DNA of 64,000 nucleotides, taken from Sulfurisphaera tokodaii str. 7. Its GTDB lineage: Archaea; Thermoproteota; Thermoprotei_A; Sulfolobales; Sulfolobaceae. The stretch is taken from contig NC_003106.2 of NCBI RefSeq assembly GCF_000011205.1, positions 1,626,001 to 1,690,000 on the forward strand, written 5' to 3'. Made by a program: the position numbers and the translations under genes. Under the pieces are notes generated by a model, which saw only the letters and a program-made list of their open reading frames with translations, did not search any database and had not been told where the DNA came from. This document shows positions 8,274 to 16,958 of the stretch, piece after piece (within the stretch, counting starts at the first letter, position 1; every line of letters begins with the position of its first letter).

Positions 8274-8521
8274 TTCTTATCTCTCCATTCTCTTATAATT
8301 TCTTCCGAACTCTTACCGCCATAATTTAAGAAGAATTCATAAGATTTGACTGAGGCTTCTGCAATTCTCTTATAATCTTTTCTTTTCCCTTTCTTTTTCT
8401 TCTCTTCCTCCTCAATTACCTCTTCTATCTTCCTCCTTATTATTTCACTCCAATTTATATAACTCAATTCGTCCATCTTTTTCTTTAACTTCTCATCGAT
8501 TCTTATACTAATTACTGGCAT
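8261..8521 (-). CDS. vapB: VapB-type antitoxin (ribbon-helix-helix-like)
   Basis: The protein MPVISIRIDEKLKKKMDEL begins with the short beta strand and helix of ribbon-helix-helix DNA-binding proteins (VISIRIDEKLKKK). Next come the second helix (WSEIIRRKIEEVI), a very basic/acidic linker and a C-terminal toxin-binding tail. I start at the ATG at 8521; a frame upstream to 8563 adds an unlikely 14-residue leader. The gene precedes and overlaps vapC, as is typical. Confidence 0.8.
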   Translation of the reverse strand: MPVISIRIDEKLKKKMDELSYINWSEIIRRKIEEVIEEEEKKKKGKRKDYKRIAEASVKSYEFFLNYGGKSSEEIIREWRDKNWQL

Positions 8522-8681
8522 ATGTAAAGAATCGAATTCGTATATTATAAGATTTACGCCCATGTAATAAATGTATTACAGATATTTTACCACATCAATA
8601 GCTTTTAATGATATCGTAGAGAGAGACTCTATCTAGTGTAACTCTTTGGATAGCAAATGTATGTTGTATATTATTTTTTTA

Positions 8682-8695
8682 TTAGAAATAGTCTA
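8682..8695 (+). repeat. 14-bp direct repeat, left copy, flanking vapBC
   Basis: TTAGAAATAGTCTA occurs here and identically at 9509-9522, just outside the two ends of the plus-strand vapBC cassette (8874-9507). The right copy begins one base after the vapC stop codon. Confidence 0.6.
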
Positions 8696-8873
8696 ATATC
8701 ATTTACAAAATTTTGGTGTCTTCCATAGTTCATTAAATTTTTATCAAAGCAGATTTTTTGGAACATTCTTTTAAATTTGAGAAAAAATGATGAGTTTAAC
8801 TTCTGATGAAAAAACACTATGCAAAATAGTATACAAAGTAAACTTTATATACATAAGTTCTGATTTCTTTCAT

Positions 8874-9119
8874 GTGACTGAAGTTATAAGAGTTAGTAAG
8901 GATGTGAAAGATAAATTAGTTAAAATTGCAGCTGAGTTGCAATTAAGTAAAGGTAAAAAGGTTAGTTTAAATGAGGCTATAGGATATTTAATAACTTTTT
9001 ATGAGGAGAATAAAAGAAGTAAAAAAGATTCGCAGTTATTGATATCTCTTTTAGGTTCTGCTAAAGGGATTAGGGAAGAATTTGAGAGGTCTAGGATAGA
9101 AGATGAGAGTAGTAGTTGA
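8874..9119 (+). CDS. vapB: VapB-type antitoxin
   Basis: I start at GTG 8874 (VTEVIRVSKDVKDKLVKIA); an in-frame ATG at 8787 adds a 29-residue hydrophobic leader that does not fit. The sequence is a ribbon-helix-helix strand and helix followed by SLNEAIGYLITFYEEN, closely similar in layout to the antitoxin at 63384 (IKVTDEVKRKLIKLA, SLNDVIELLIDFYEN). It overlaps vapC by 17 bases. Functions by binding VapC and repressing its own promoter (family knowledge). Confidence 0.78.
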   Translation: MTEVIRVSKDVKDKLVKIAAELQLSKGKKVSLNEAIGYLITFYEENKRSKKDSQLLISLLGSAKGIREEFERSRIEDESSS

Positions 9120-9507
9120 TACTGGAGTATTGGTTGAGGTTTTAGAAGGCTCTGAACTCGGAGAGAAATTTATCCAGTTAGTCAGTAGAGGGAAATTAGA
9201 ACCTATAATCACTAATTTAACTCTAATTGAGTTAACTTATGTTATATGTAGAAGATATGGGACGGATAAAGCCAGAGAACTAATTATGAAACTTTTAGAT
9301 TCAGGTTATTTCAAGTTAGTTAACGCATTAGATTTTGCCGACGAGATTGTTAAAGTAAAGTGTAATAATTCTCTTTCTATAATTGATGCGTCAGTTATTG
9401 CTACGGCTAAGGGGCTCGGGATTACTGCATTGTTTAAAATGGAAAAAGAGTTAAAAGATAAAAAAATAGATAATTTAATATTTATTGAAAATCTTATTAA
9501 TATTTAA
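9103..9507 (+). CDS. vapC: VapC-type PIN-domain ribonuclease toxin
   Basis: 134 residues. The PIN motifs are MRVVVDTGVLVEVLEG (first Asp), a Glu in TNLTLIELTYVICRR, SLSIIDASVIATAKG (Asp) and a weaker fourth acidic position near the C-terminus (ALFKMEKELK, where Asp is usual). That fourth residue is atypical. The start lies inside the vapB gene. A 14-bp repeat begins right after the stop codon. Confidence 0.85.
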   Translation: MRVVVDTGVLVEVLEGSELGEKFIQLVSRGKLEPIITNLTLIELTYVICRRYGTDKARELIMKLLDSGYFKLVNALDFADEIVKVKCNNSLSIIDASVIATAKGLGITALFKMEKELKDKKIDNLIFIENLINI

Positions 9508-9508
9508 T

Positions 9509-9522
9509 TTAGAAATAGTCTA
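9509..9522 (+). repeat. 14-bp direct repeat, right copy, flanking vapBC
   Basis: TTAGAAATAGTCTA, identical to 8682-8695. See the left copy. Confidence 0.6.
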
Positions 9523-9564
9523 CTTAATTCAAATTATAACTAGAAAATAAGAACTTGTTAACCT

Positions 9565-10719
9565 TCATCGTGTGATCTCATCATTCCAGAACATCTTAAA
9601 GAAGAGTATTGACGACAAAACTACTGGAATTACTAGTAAAGTAATTGCTAATGTTAAGCCTATGAAGATTGCTATAAAACCAATAATAGCTGGAACTAAA
9701 AGGAATAATATATTGTTATACGCTAAGAAGTAGGAGTTTACAGCGTTTCTTTCTTCTATCCTTGTAGCCCTACTTATCATTATTGTAGACATCGGGAATA
9801 TTGAACCGTGAGGAATTCCTAATAGTGCTATTACGACTAGAAACAGAGAGTATGAAGGTGCATATAGTATACCTATTAGACCAGCTATGGTAATAAGTAT
9901 TGAAACTAATAACGGTAGTCTTAAATCCCTAAATGGTCTTATAGTCATTGACAACCTAGTTAAAAATGATATAATATAGAAAGGTAAAAAGACAGAGTAA
10001 GCCTCAAAGTTAGATAAGTCAAACCTTTCTTTTGCTAAAATTGCTAAGAATGTTGTAAATGCTGCAAACGGTACATTATAGGTAGTTATTGATAAAATAG
10101 ATGCAATTAATCCCTTATTTTTAAGCACAGAAATTCCAGATTCTTCTCTTTTTACATCAGGGAATTTTATGTTAAAGGAAATTATTGTTCCTAGGATAGC
10201 TAATGGTAAGAACCAAAGGAAAATTTGTCTGTAGTTAAACATTGTCAATAAGTAAGACTCCAGAGCTGGGCCTATTATTAGACTTAGGCTTAAACTTGTA
10301 GAATAAAGCGATAATAATCTCTCTGCCGATCTCCTATCCTTTGTTAAACTAGCTGCTGTGACGAGGTTTGGCATTATAAAGCCAAAAACTAAACCGGCTA
10401 ATGCTGAAATAATCCAAATAGTTATAACGTTTGAATAACTAAATAAGATTAATGAGAGTGCTATTATTACATTAGAAGCTATAAACACTTTTCTTCTAAA
10501 TTGTGCGTTTAATCTAGGATTAAGATAAGATGTTGAAAGAAAAGTAAAGGCGAACATGACTGTGGATAAAAGTCCAACTATAGAATCTGGTAAAGAGAGA
10601 ACATATTTTCCCAGAAGTGGTACTGTTGTGGTTACCATATTGTTTACTGATCTTGCTGATACTGTCATAAGGACTAAAATAATCGAAGCTAAGATCAAGC
10701 TATTTCTATTTTCAGTCAT
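9565..10719 (-). CDS. MFS transporter
   Basis: 384 residues with about 12 hydrophobic helices. It lacks a textbook GRLSDRxGRR loop; the nearest is a short Arg-rich stretch, LNPRLNAQFRRKVF, between helices 2 and 3, and LTKDRRSAERLL in the middle. The profile fits a drug or small-molecule exporter. It is divergent from the NicO-like gene at 10875, with a hairpin in between. Substrate unknown. Confidence 0.75.
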   Translation of the reverse strand: MTENRNSLILASIILVLMTVSARSVNNMVTTTVPLLGKYVLSLPDSIVGLLSTVMFAFTFLSTSYLNPRLNAQFRRKVFIASNVIIALSLILFSYSNVITIWIISALAGLVFGFIMPNLVTAASLTKDRRSAERLLSLYSTSLSLSLIIGPALESYLLTMFNYRQIFLWFLPLAILGTIISFNIKFPDVKREESGISVLKNKGLIASILSITTYNVPFAAFTTFLAILAKERFDLSNFEAYSVFLPFYIISFLTRLSMTIRPFRDLRLPLLVSILITIAGLIGILYAPSYSLFLVVIALLGIPHGSIFPMSTIMISRATRIEERNAVNSYFLAYNNILFLLVPAIIGFIAIFIGLTLAITLLVIPVVLSSILFFKMFWNDEITR

Positions 10720-10813
10720 TGCAAAACTTAATTGTTGGGTGTCAAATTTAAGCTTTAATTATTACTTTTTAAAATTTTTTAAAACATAATGAAGTTTTAT
10801 CATTAATGATAGT

Positions 10814-10844
10814 ATGAGTGGAACTCACTAGGATTCTCACTCAT
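10814..10844. promoter_or_regulatory. Inverted repeat between divergent transporter genes
   Basis: ATGAGTG at 10814-10820 pairs with CACTCAT at 10838-10844, with the nested AGTG/CACT in the loop, followed by a T run. It sits between the starts of the MFS gene (minus) and the NicO-like gene (plus). It may be a repressor operator; the spacing (17 bases) does not match the classical NikR site. A transcript hairpin is also possible. Confidence 0.35.
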
Positions 10845-10874
10845 GTTTTTTATTTCCCGTTATAATGAGTAATC

Positions 10875-11417
10875 GTGCCACTGATAGTATTTGTAGTTAT
10901 CTTAGCATTGGCAATATCCCACGCATTTGAACCAGATCATATAGTAACATTAAGATTGATGAAAACTAGGAGGGACTATGCAGTATTTGGTCTCTCCCAC
11001 GGAATCGGTTTTGCATCGATAGCATTACCCCTCGTAATTATACTTTCAATAATTCCAGAATTGGAACTAATTGGTGATCTTATAGGATTAGGGTTTTCTG
11101 TAGTTTTACTTTACGGAGAGATAGTAGGAAAAGAATTCGAATTTAATGTGTCAAAGTCTTTAGGATCTGGCATACTTCAAGGGGCTTTTGCTATAACTCC
11201 TTCAAAGCTTGTTGTTGCAGTGTTAGCTTCAGAAGTAGGTCTTCTCCTAGGGTTAACCTATATAGTTTTATTCGTGATAGTATCATCTTTGACAATCTTT
11301 TTAGTGGGCTTTCTTTTATCCTATATAAATGTTAAAAAGGATTTGAGTAGGATAATTAATATCTGTATAGCTCTCGTTACAATTATTTATATCCTGCTGA
11401 GTATACTAAAAATATGA
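10875..11417 (+). CDS. NicO/UreH-like nickel-cobalt transporter
   Basis: 180 residues, about six hydrophobic helices. The first helix contains SHAFEPDHIV (His16, Asp21, His22), the HX4DH motif that binds metal in nickel/cobalt permeases. Start is GTG at 10875. It overlaps the next gene by four bases (ATGA), so the two form an operon. Metal specificity cannot be read. Alternatively it could be a heavy-metal or sulfur-compound carrier of the same LysE-related superfamily. Confidence 0.62.
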   Translation: MPLIVFVVILALAISHAFEPDHIVTLRLMKTRRDYAVFGLSHGIGFASIALPLVIILSIIPELELIGDLIGLGFSVVLLYGEIVGKEFEFNVSKSLGSGILQGAFAITPSKLVVAVLASEVGLLLGLTYIVLFVIVSSLTIFLVGFLLSYINVKKDLSRIINICIALVTIIYILLSILKI

Positions 11418-11779
11418 GCTCAATTCAAATTGTATACGAGCCCTACAAAAAGATTATAGTTCATGAGATAATTGAATTTTCTTTTGAAGATTTGATTTCT
11501 GAAGTTTTAATGCAAGCTAGAGCTTTAGGAGGGACGTCAATACCAACAATAAATTGGTGTAACGGTATAGCATTTATAGTAACTCCATTTCCACCTACAG
11601 AAGATATTGTTAAGGAAATGTTAGCTGGAAATATACATTATGCTGGAGTACTATTCGCAAAAAAAGATAATTTTGAACCAGAAATTAGAGGTAATTTTGG
11701 GGTAGTCAGATTAGTAAATAGGTGTAATAACCCGAATTATAAGAAGTTAGCAGAATATTTAAAGTCATTCTCTAGATGA
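11414..11779 (+). CDS. Uncharacterised 121-aa partner of NicO-like transporter
   Basis: Soluble alpha/beta protein with two Cys (INWCNG and VNRCNN). No family recognised. The ATGA overlap with the NicO-like gene implies coupled translation and a related role, perhaps in metal handling. Its 3' end overlaps the convergent ABC ATPase gene by 15 bases. Confidence 0.6.
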   Translation: MSSIQIVYEPYKKIIVHEIIEFSFEDLISEVLMQARALGGTSIPTINWCNGIAFIVTPFPPTEDIVKEMLAGNIHYAGVLFAKKDNFEPEIRGNFGVVRLVNRCNNPNYKKLAEYLKSFSR

Positions 11780-12562
11780 ATACCACCAGCAATACACTTC
11801 ATTCCTATTAATTATAACTTTAGGTGGGAATGAGGTAACGCATGTTCTAAATAATTTTCTATCCTTTTTTGCAAAAGTACAATAATCATGAAAAGGACAA
11901 CCTCTAAAAGCCGGCTCACCTATGTAATTAACTTCTATCTTTTCTCCCTTTTTACCGATATTCAGAGTAGAGTTCTTTAACGCAAGTGTATAAGGATGGT
12001 AAAACTCAGAACTATTCGTAGAATATTCTAATAGTCTTCCGCCATAAATTACATATATTCTATCACATACATTTATATAATCGAGATCACTAAAGAAAAA
12101 TAAGATTTTAAAATCTAATAGATTTGATATTTTAATTATCTCCTTTATAGCTAAATTTTTCAATTGTTCCTCAAAAGTCTCCATGAAGTTTTCTACTATT
12201 AGAAGCTCTGTTTCACCAAATGCAACCTGAGCTAGTTCTACTTTAAACTTTTCAAACTCAGATAATTCTTCTAATTTAGCATTTTCATCTAAGTCTAAAA
12301 GGGAAAGAATAAATTGAGATCTTTTACCAAATCTTTTCTCATAAAGGTTGTATACCTCAGAGACTTTTAAGGGAATGTTAATTCTGTCTCTAGGAATTAT
12401 CCTAACCTTTCTTGTATCTGTCTTTTTTAGCAATATTTCTTCTATTTCCTCTTTATCCTTTCCAGAATTCCCAATTATGCAACTTATTTTATGTATTTCT
12501 AAATCTATGTTTGAAATGAACTTCCCAGATATATTTTGTATTACCATGGGAATCCCAAACAT
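11765..12562 (-). CDS. Oligopeptide-type ABC ATPase, nucleotide-binding motifs lost
   Basis: 265 residues. The C-terminal Cys-rich tail (FRGCPFHDYCTF, then CWWY) and the gene order match the OppF/DppF subfamily, whose tail is involved in peptide/nickel transport. Yet the Walker A loop has decayed to IIGNSGKDKEE, the signature is ELSEFEKFKVE instead of LSGGQ, Walker B is LLIVENF instead of hhhhDE, and the switch His is replaced (FFFSDLDYI). It is unlikely to hydrolyse ATP in the normal way. It overlaps the preceding ATPase gene by 22 bases. Confidence 0.72.
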   Translation of the reverse strand: MFGIPMVIQNISGKFISNIDLEIHKISCIIGNSGKDKEEIEEILLKKTDTRKVRIIPRDRINIPLKVSEVYNLYEKRFGKRSQFILSLLDLDENAKLEELSEFEKFKVELAQVAFGETELLIVENFMETFEEQLKNLAIKEIIKISNLLDFKILFFFSDLDYINVCDRIYVIYGGRLLEYSTNSSEFYHPYTLALKNSTLNIGKKGEKIEVNYIGEPAFRGCPFHDYCTFAKKDRKLFRTCVTSFPPKVIINRNEVYCWWYSSRE

Positions 12563-13380
12563 TTTAACCTTCTACCTCCTAGATCAACTAGCTTTGGAGT
12601 AATGTTTTTACAATTGAGAGTTGAAAACCTACAATTTTCACTATATATACATCCTTTCCCAATTAGGTTTTTTCCTTTCAATTCACCTCTAATTAAATCT
12701 ATTGTATACGGATGATAAGGATATTCAATCACATTGTATCCCTCTTCTACTATTTCACCCCTATAAAGAACTACAACATAGTCAGTTAATCTAGATATAA
12801 CTGCTGGATCGTTATCAAAAACAATAAGTTTCATATTGAATGTCTCTTTTAAATCCAAAATAGAGTTAATTAGAAGTTCTATTTCTAAAGTGCTTAAATT
12901 ATATTCAATATCATCTATGAAGATATATTCTGGTTCAAGAAATGAAGCTAATGCTAATGCTGTCTTCTTTAATTCTAATGGTTTTAACTGATTCGGATAA
13001 GAGAAAAGTACCTCTTTCTTCATGCCCAATATTTTTAAAATCTCTTCAGCAGTCTCTAAAATAGCCTCTTCATTTTCAATTCCATGGCTTATCCCAATTT
13101 CAATAAAGTGTGATGCTATATCGTAGATCGGATTAAATAATTTCATTGGATCATAAAATATAACAGAAATTTTAGTCCAATATATCTCTTCATTGTATCT
13201 TGTAATATCTATGTCATCTAAGAGAATTCGTCCACTAAAATCTTTTGTCAACTTAAAAGTAGCATTTATTATTTCTTCCTTACCACTATCCCTTTGTCCT
13301 AATATTCCAGAATCTTCTTTAATCTCAAGTGAGAAACAGTTTAACTTTCCTTTTACGCTTAAACATTCGTACTTTAACAT
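12541..13380 (-). CDS. Oligopeptide-type ABC ATPase, degenerate
   Basis: 279 residues, OppD-like: C-terminal Cys-rich tail (GCIYSENCRF, LNCKNI). Walker A is GQRDSGKEE, where the Ser/Thr that binds Mg2+ is Glu; the signature region is SYPNQLKPLELKKT, without SGGQ; Walker B ends FIDDIE instead of DE; the switch His is absent (VFDNDPAVIS). Dimer partner of the gene at 11765, so neither site looks intact. Gap to the upstream permease gene is two bases, so all four genes are one operon. Confidence 0.75.
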   Translation of the reverse strand: MLKYECLSVKGKLNCFSLEIKEDSGILGQRDSGKEEIINATFKLTKDFSGRILLDDIDITRYNEEIYWTKISVIFYDPMKLFNPIYDIASHFIEIGISHGIENEEAILETAEEILKILGMKKEVLFSYPNQLKPLELKKTALALASFLEPEYIFIDDIEYNLSTLEIELLINSILDLKETFNMKLIVFDNDPAVISRLTDYVVVLYRGEIVEEGYNVIEYPYHPYTIDLIRGELKGKNLIGKGCIYSENCRFSTLNCKNITPKLVDLGGRRLKCLGFPW

Positions 13381-13382
13381 TT

Positions 13383-14150
13383 TTAAATCCTCCTTATTTC
13401 ATCGGCTAATAATTGAAGTAGGATAAGTATAATACCCCTAAATATTGCTGGTATAAGAAACAGCCACCAGTCTGGAATTAAGTGTGATGCCGTATTAAGT
13501 AATGTAGTCAGAGTCGGATATCTCGGATCACCAACACCTCCAATAACACCCATAGCTGTGTAAGTAGATATTCCGTCTATAGCTGAAGGTATAATTAATT
13601 GAATGGTCTGCTTTACTCCCAAAACGTGAAAACCTATTCTTATTGGAATCCTTTTAATTATTATCCTTAACGATTTCCCAATGGACTGAGTATAAATTAC
13701 TTCAGCAATTTGTCTAGCAAAAAGGGGCCAACCAGTTAGGGCGACTACTATAGCGGTTACGAAAAAATTTGCTTTTAATGCTGTTCCAGTAGGTATGCCG
13801 TAAAACAATGCTATTGAAAGTAAGAAAGGTAATCTGGGTATAGAATTTATAGAGTCAGCAACTCTAACCATAGTAGTTCTTACTTTCCCTCCTATAATCC
13901 CTGCAATAACACCATAAGTTACTGATAGTAACGTCTCAAGTATGCCAACTATACTACCAAATACTAATGTGTTAACTATTGCAACGGCATTTACATTTAT
14001 CATATTTTCTCCATTGATATAAGTACCTAAAGGGTATGAGGGATTAGGTGGTGTTAATGGTTTCCCTTTAGGTAATTGATAAAAGTCAAGGAATATACTT
14101 AAAGTTACAATAGAAATAAATAGTCCTAACAATACGTAAAGTCTAATCAT
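13383..14150 (-). CDS. Oligopeptide-type ABC permease (DppC/OppC-like)
   Basis: 255 residues with about five or six membrane helices. The cytoplasmic coupling loop lies near [22 protein letters not shown] motif (VGDPRYPTL) follows the tm domain, as in DppC. It begins one base inside the stop of the upstream permease gene and ends two bases from the first ATPase. It should form the channel with the 14150 permease. Confidence 0.75.
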   Translation of the reverse strand: MIRLYVLLGLFISIVTLSIFLDFYQLPKGKPLTPPNPSYPLGTYINGENMINVNAVAIVNTLVFGSIVGILETLLSVTYGVIAGIIGGKVRTTMVRVADSINSIPRLPFLLSIALFYGIPTGTALKANFFVTAIVVALTGWPLFARQIAEVIYTQSIGKSLRIIIKRIPIRIGFHVLGVKQTIQLIIPSAIDGISTYTAMGVIGGVGDPRYPTLTTLLNTASHLIPDWWLFLIPAIFRGIILILLQLLADEIRRI

Positions 14151-15379
14151 TACCTAGTCACCCTTGGATCCATAACACCATAAATAATGTCAGTTATCAG
14201 ATTAGATAACAGAGCAATAGTAGAATAGAGTACCATCACTCCTTCTACTATTTTATAGTCCCCATGAAATATGGCTATTTTTAATAACTCACCTAAACCT
14301 GGCCATAAGAATATTCCTTCAACTAGCATTTCAGCAAGTAACATTTCAATAAATGCTGAGGATATTGATGATAACATTACTACCGTCACATTACCTAGTA
14401 AATGCCTATAAATTAGGATGGTTTCTTTTAATCCCTTGTAATTAGCTGGAATACTTTTTACATTAGATAGAAGTCTATTACTAAATATTCCTACATAGGG
14501 GAAAAATAAGGATATGAGTGGCATGAATAAATACGGGAATATATTCTCTTTTGGAGTACCATAAGGGAAAATGTCGAGGAAGAAATGTAAAAGGTAAATT
14601 ACTATTATTGATAGTACCCATGATGCTAATGCGGTACCAATGTATTTCCATTTATCAATAATATTTCTTAGCCTCCTATTGGTCAAACTATAAATTGAAA
14701 GAAATGCACTTAAATATACAGTTAGTGCAAAGGAGATTCCTAGAAGTAAAGAAGTATAAGCTAAGGCTGTTAAAACTAGGCTAGTAACTGAAATTCCAAA
14801 ATATGAACTGTTACCTAAATTAAATAAACTCATGTCATAAATAGTTTTTATTATATTTCTTCCATGAAGCGATTCGAGTATAATAACTACAGTTATTACT
14901 AGAATAATAGAGATTAGGAAGCTGGAAAATCTTTTGAGCACGTATCTATATAAGGAACCTCCTACAGCGTAACCTTTTGTTAGCTCTTCTCCTAGTATTC
15001 TTGATTGGAAGAATAAAGTTGTTCCTTTAAATCCAATAAATGAGGCTGTTAATACTAAAAAAAGGGAAAATGGAGAAAGATATGCATATGGTTGTATATA
15101 ACCATGTACAATATACACGTATCTTGTCGTTGTATTAAAATGATATATGGTAACATTCTTTAGAAATATAGTCTCATTGAAGGTAATTATTGTAGCGTTC
15201 GGATTTCCATATACTAACACACTCCAATAATAGTCTTGCCATCCTGGTTGTGGATAAGCGATATTACTCTCATTATAATAAAAGAGCATAATTTGTTTAG
15301 ATTCTATCGAAATAAACGAAATAATTAAACCTAGTATTAAGAGAATTATAGAAATATAAAGTAAATATGAGCTTTTCAC
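14150..15379 (-). CDS. Oligopeptide-type ABC permease (DppB/OppB-like), long form
   Basis: 409 residues, longer than usual for DppB (about 310-340) because of an external loop after the first helix, about residues 35-105, rich in Asn-Thr sequons ([20 protein letters not shown]). Several helices follow, and the coupling loop [20 protein letters not shown] ends in [18 protein letters not shown], the typical binding-protein-dependent permease signature. First gene of the four-gene operon. No substrate-binding protein gene is near; the long loop might partly replace it (inference). Confidence 0.75.
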   Translation of the reverse strand: MKSSYLLYISIILLILGLIISFISIESKQIMLFYYNESNIAYPQPGWQDYYWSVLVYGNPNATIITFNETIFLKNVTIYHFNTTTRYVYIVHGYIQPYAYLSPFSLFLVLTASFIGFKGTTLFFQSRILGEELTKGYAVGGSLYRYVLKRFSSFLISIILVITVVIILESLHGRNIIKTIYDMSLFNLGNSSYFGISVTSLVLTALAYTSLLLGISFALTVYLSAFLSIYSLTNRRLRNIIDKWKYIGTALASWVLSIIVIYLLHFFLDIFPYGTPKENIFPYLFMPLISLFFPYVGIFSNRLLSNVKSIPANYKGLKETILIYRHLLGNVTVVMLSSISSAFIEMLLAEMLVEGIFLWPGLGELLKIAIFHGDYKIVEGVMVLYSTIALLSNLITDIIYGVMDPRVTR

Positions 15380-15419
15380 AAAAAAGGGTTCAACAGTATG
15401 CTTAAATATTTATCTAAGA

Positions 15420-16892
15420 TCAAATGCTTAGATACTTCTCTCTTAAATACTTAAGCAAATCATTAGGATCGTAAGTTTTTCCAAAAGCTCTTATTAGTAA
15501 CTCCTTAGGAGAATAAGTAGCACCGTACTTACATATTTTTTCACGTAACCATGATTTAACATTATCAAAATTTCCTTGGGATATATCATCTTTCAAGTTC
15601 TTATAAGAAGAATATATCATTCCAGCTACTACATTACCTAAAGTATATGTAGGGAAGTAACCTATTGACCCTTGAGACCAATGAATATCTTGTAAGATAC
15701 CTTCACCATCATTTTTTGGTCTAATTCCTAAGTATTTTTCCATGAAATCATTCCATATTTCTGGTAATTCCTCAACTTTAATATCTTCGTTCAATAGCTT
15801 CTTCTCAATCTCATATCTTAACGCTATATGAAAATTATAAGTTACTTCATCAGCATCTACTCTGGTCAAACTTGGCCTAACAGTATTTACATACTTGTGT
15901 AGCTCTTCTTCATCATAATCCTTCAAAAATGAGAGATTATTTTTCAAAATCGGAAAGACAAGATGAATAAACTCCTTACTTCTTCCTATTATGTTCTCCC
16001 AAAATCTAGATTGAGATTCATGAATTCCAGTAGATGCACCTTGGGCTAATGGGGTCATTTCTAGGCTTTTATCAATAAGTAACTCATAAATAGCATGTCC
16101 ACTTTCATGAACAACTGAGTAAATTGTCTCCTTGAAATCCTTCCCCTCATATCTAGTAGTTATTCTCACATCACTCCCAGAAATTCTAATCGTAAAAGGA
16201 TGAGCTGAAACATCCATTCTAAATGAGTCTTCTGGCATTTTTAGTAATTTCAGAATTTCTCTATTTACTTTTTCCATATCTTTAATCTCATATTCAACAC
16301 TTTCTAATGGATGGGAAGCCGGATAATAGCCCTTTTCCCTTACTTTATTTAGTATGTCCTTTAGATTAGGGAGTAGTATATTGAATATTCTATCACCATC
16401 ATCAACCGTAAATCCCTCTTCATATAGGTCTAAAAGTGCGTTATAGGGATGTTTTTCATATCCTAAATACTCAGCAATCTTCCTCTCCAAATCCACAATT
16501 TTCTCTAAATAGGGCTTAAACTTACCGAAATTTCCTTCATTCTTTGCATTTCTCCAAACTATTAACGCCTCAGATATTATCTTGTCTAGCTCCTTAATTA
16601 TCTCTATAGGAACTTTAACATAATACTTAATTTCTCTATTTAGTACTCTAATGAAACCTTTCTCTTCATCAGATAAATTTTCTTTTCCTTCATATTTCTG
16701 AACCAAATTGTTGAGTTTTAGATATTCCTCCTTAATTAACTCACTAAATACTCCAGTAACTTCTCCTCTTACGGAAGCGTCAGCTGGGGGCATGTAAGTT
16801 TCTCTATCCCAACTCATTAAACTTAAAGCATAATTTAAACTCCAGATCTTTTTATATTCTTCAACGAGTTCTTTTATGTTCTCAAAAGGCAT
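15420..16892 (-). CDS. Carboxypeptidase Taq, M32 metallopeptidase
   Basis: 490 residues, full length for the M32 family. The zinc motif is HESGH (His262, Glu263, His266), with the third ligand in GIHESQSRFWEN (Glu292) about 26 residues later, and the family segments DVSAHPFT and RITTRYE just before. Removes C-terminal residues from peptides in the cytoplasm. Next to an oligopeptide-type transporter operon, so peptide use could be the common theme, although that transporter may be non-functional. Start ATG is close to the promoter of the divergent MMPL gene. Confidence 0.92.
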   Translation of the reverse strand: MPFENIKELVEEYKKIWSLNYALSLMSWDRETYMPPADASVRGEVTGVFSELIKEEYLKLNNLVQKYEGKENLSDEEKGFIRVLNREIKYYVKVPIEIIKELDKIISEALIVWRNAKNEGNFGKFKPYLEKIVDLERKIAEYLGYEKHPYNALLDLYEEGFTVDDGDRIFNILLPNLKDILNKVREKGYYPASHPLESVEYEIKDMEKVNREILKLLKMPEDSFRMDVSAHPFTIRISGSDVRITTRYEGKDFKETIYSVVHESGHAIYELLIDKSLEMTPLAQGASTGIHESQSRFWENIIGRSKEFIHLVFPILKNNLSFLKDYDEEELHKYVNTVRPSLTRVDADEVTYNFHIALRYEIEKKLLNEDIKVEELPEIWNDFMEKYLGIRPKNDGEGILQDIHWSQGSIGYFPTYTLGNVVAGMIYSSYKNLKDDISQGNFDNVKSWLREKICKYGATYSPKELLIRAFGKTYDPNDLLKYLREKYLSI

Positions 16893-16958
16893 AATAAACT
16901 TATGATTTAGAGGTTTAAATTGATTAGTCTTATAAGCTATAGATATATCTTTTTAATT

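Noticed and set aside
10812-10846. NikR operator upstream of the NicO-like gene
   Set aside because: Half-sites are 23 bases apart instead of 16, and the right half reads TCATGT, not TCATAC.
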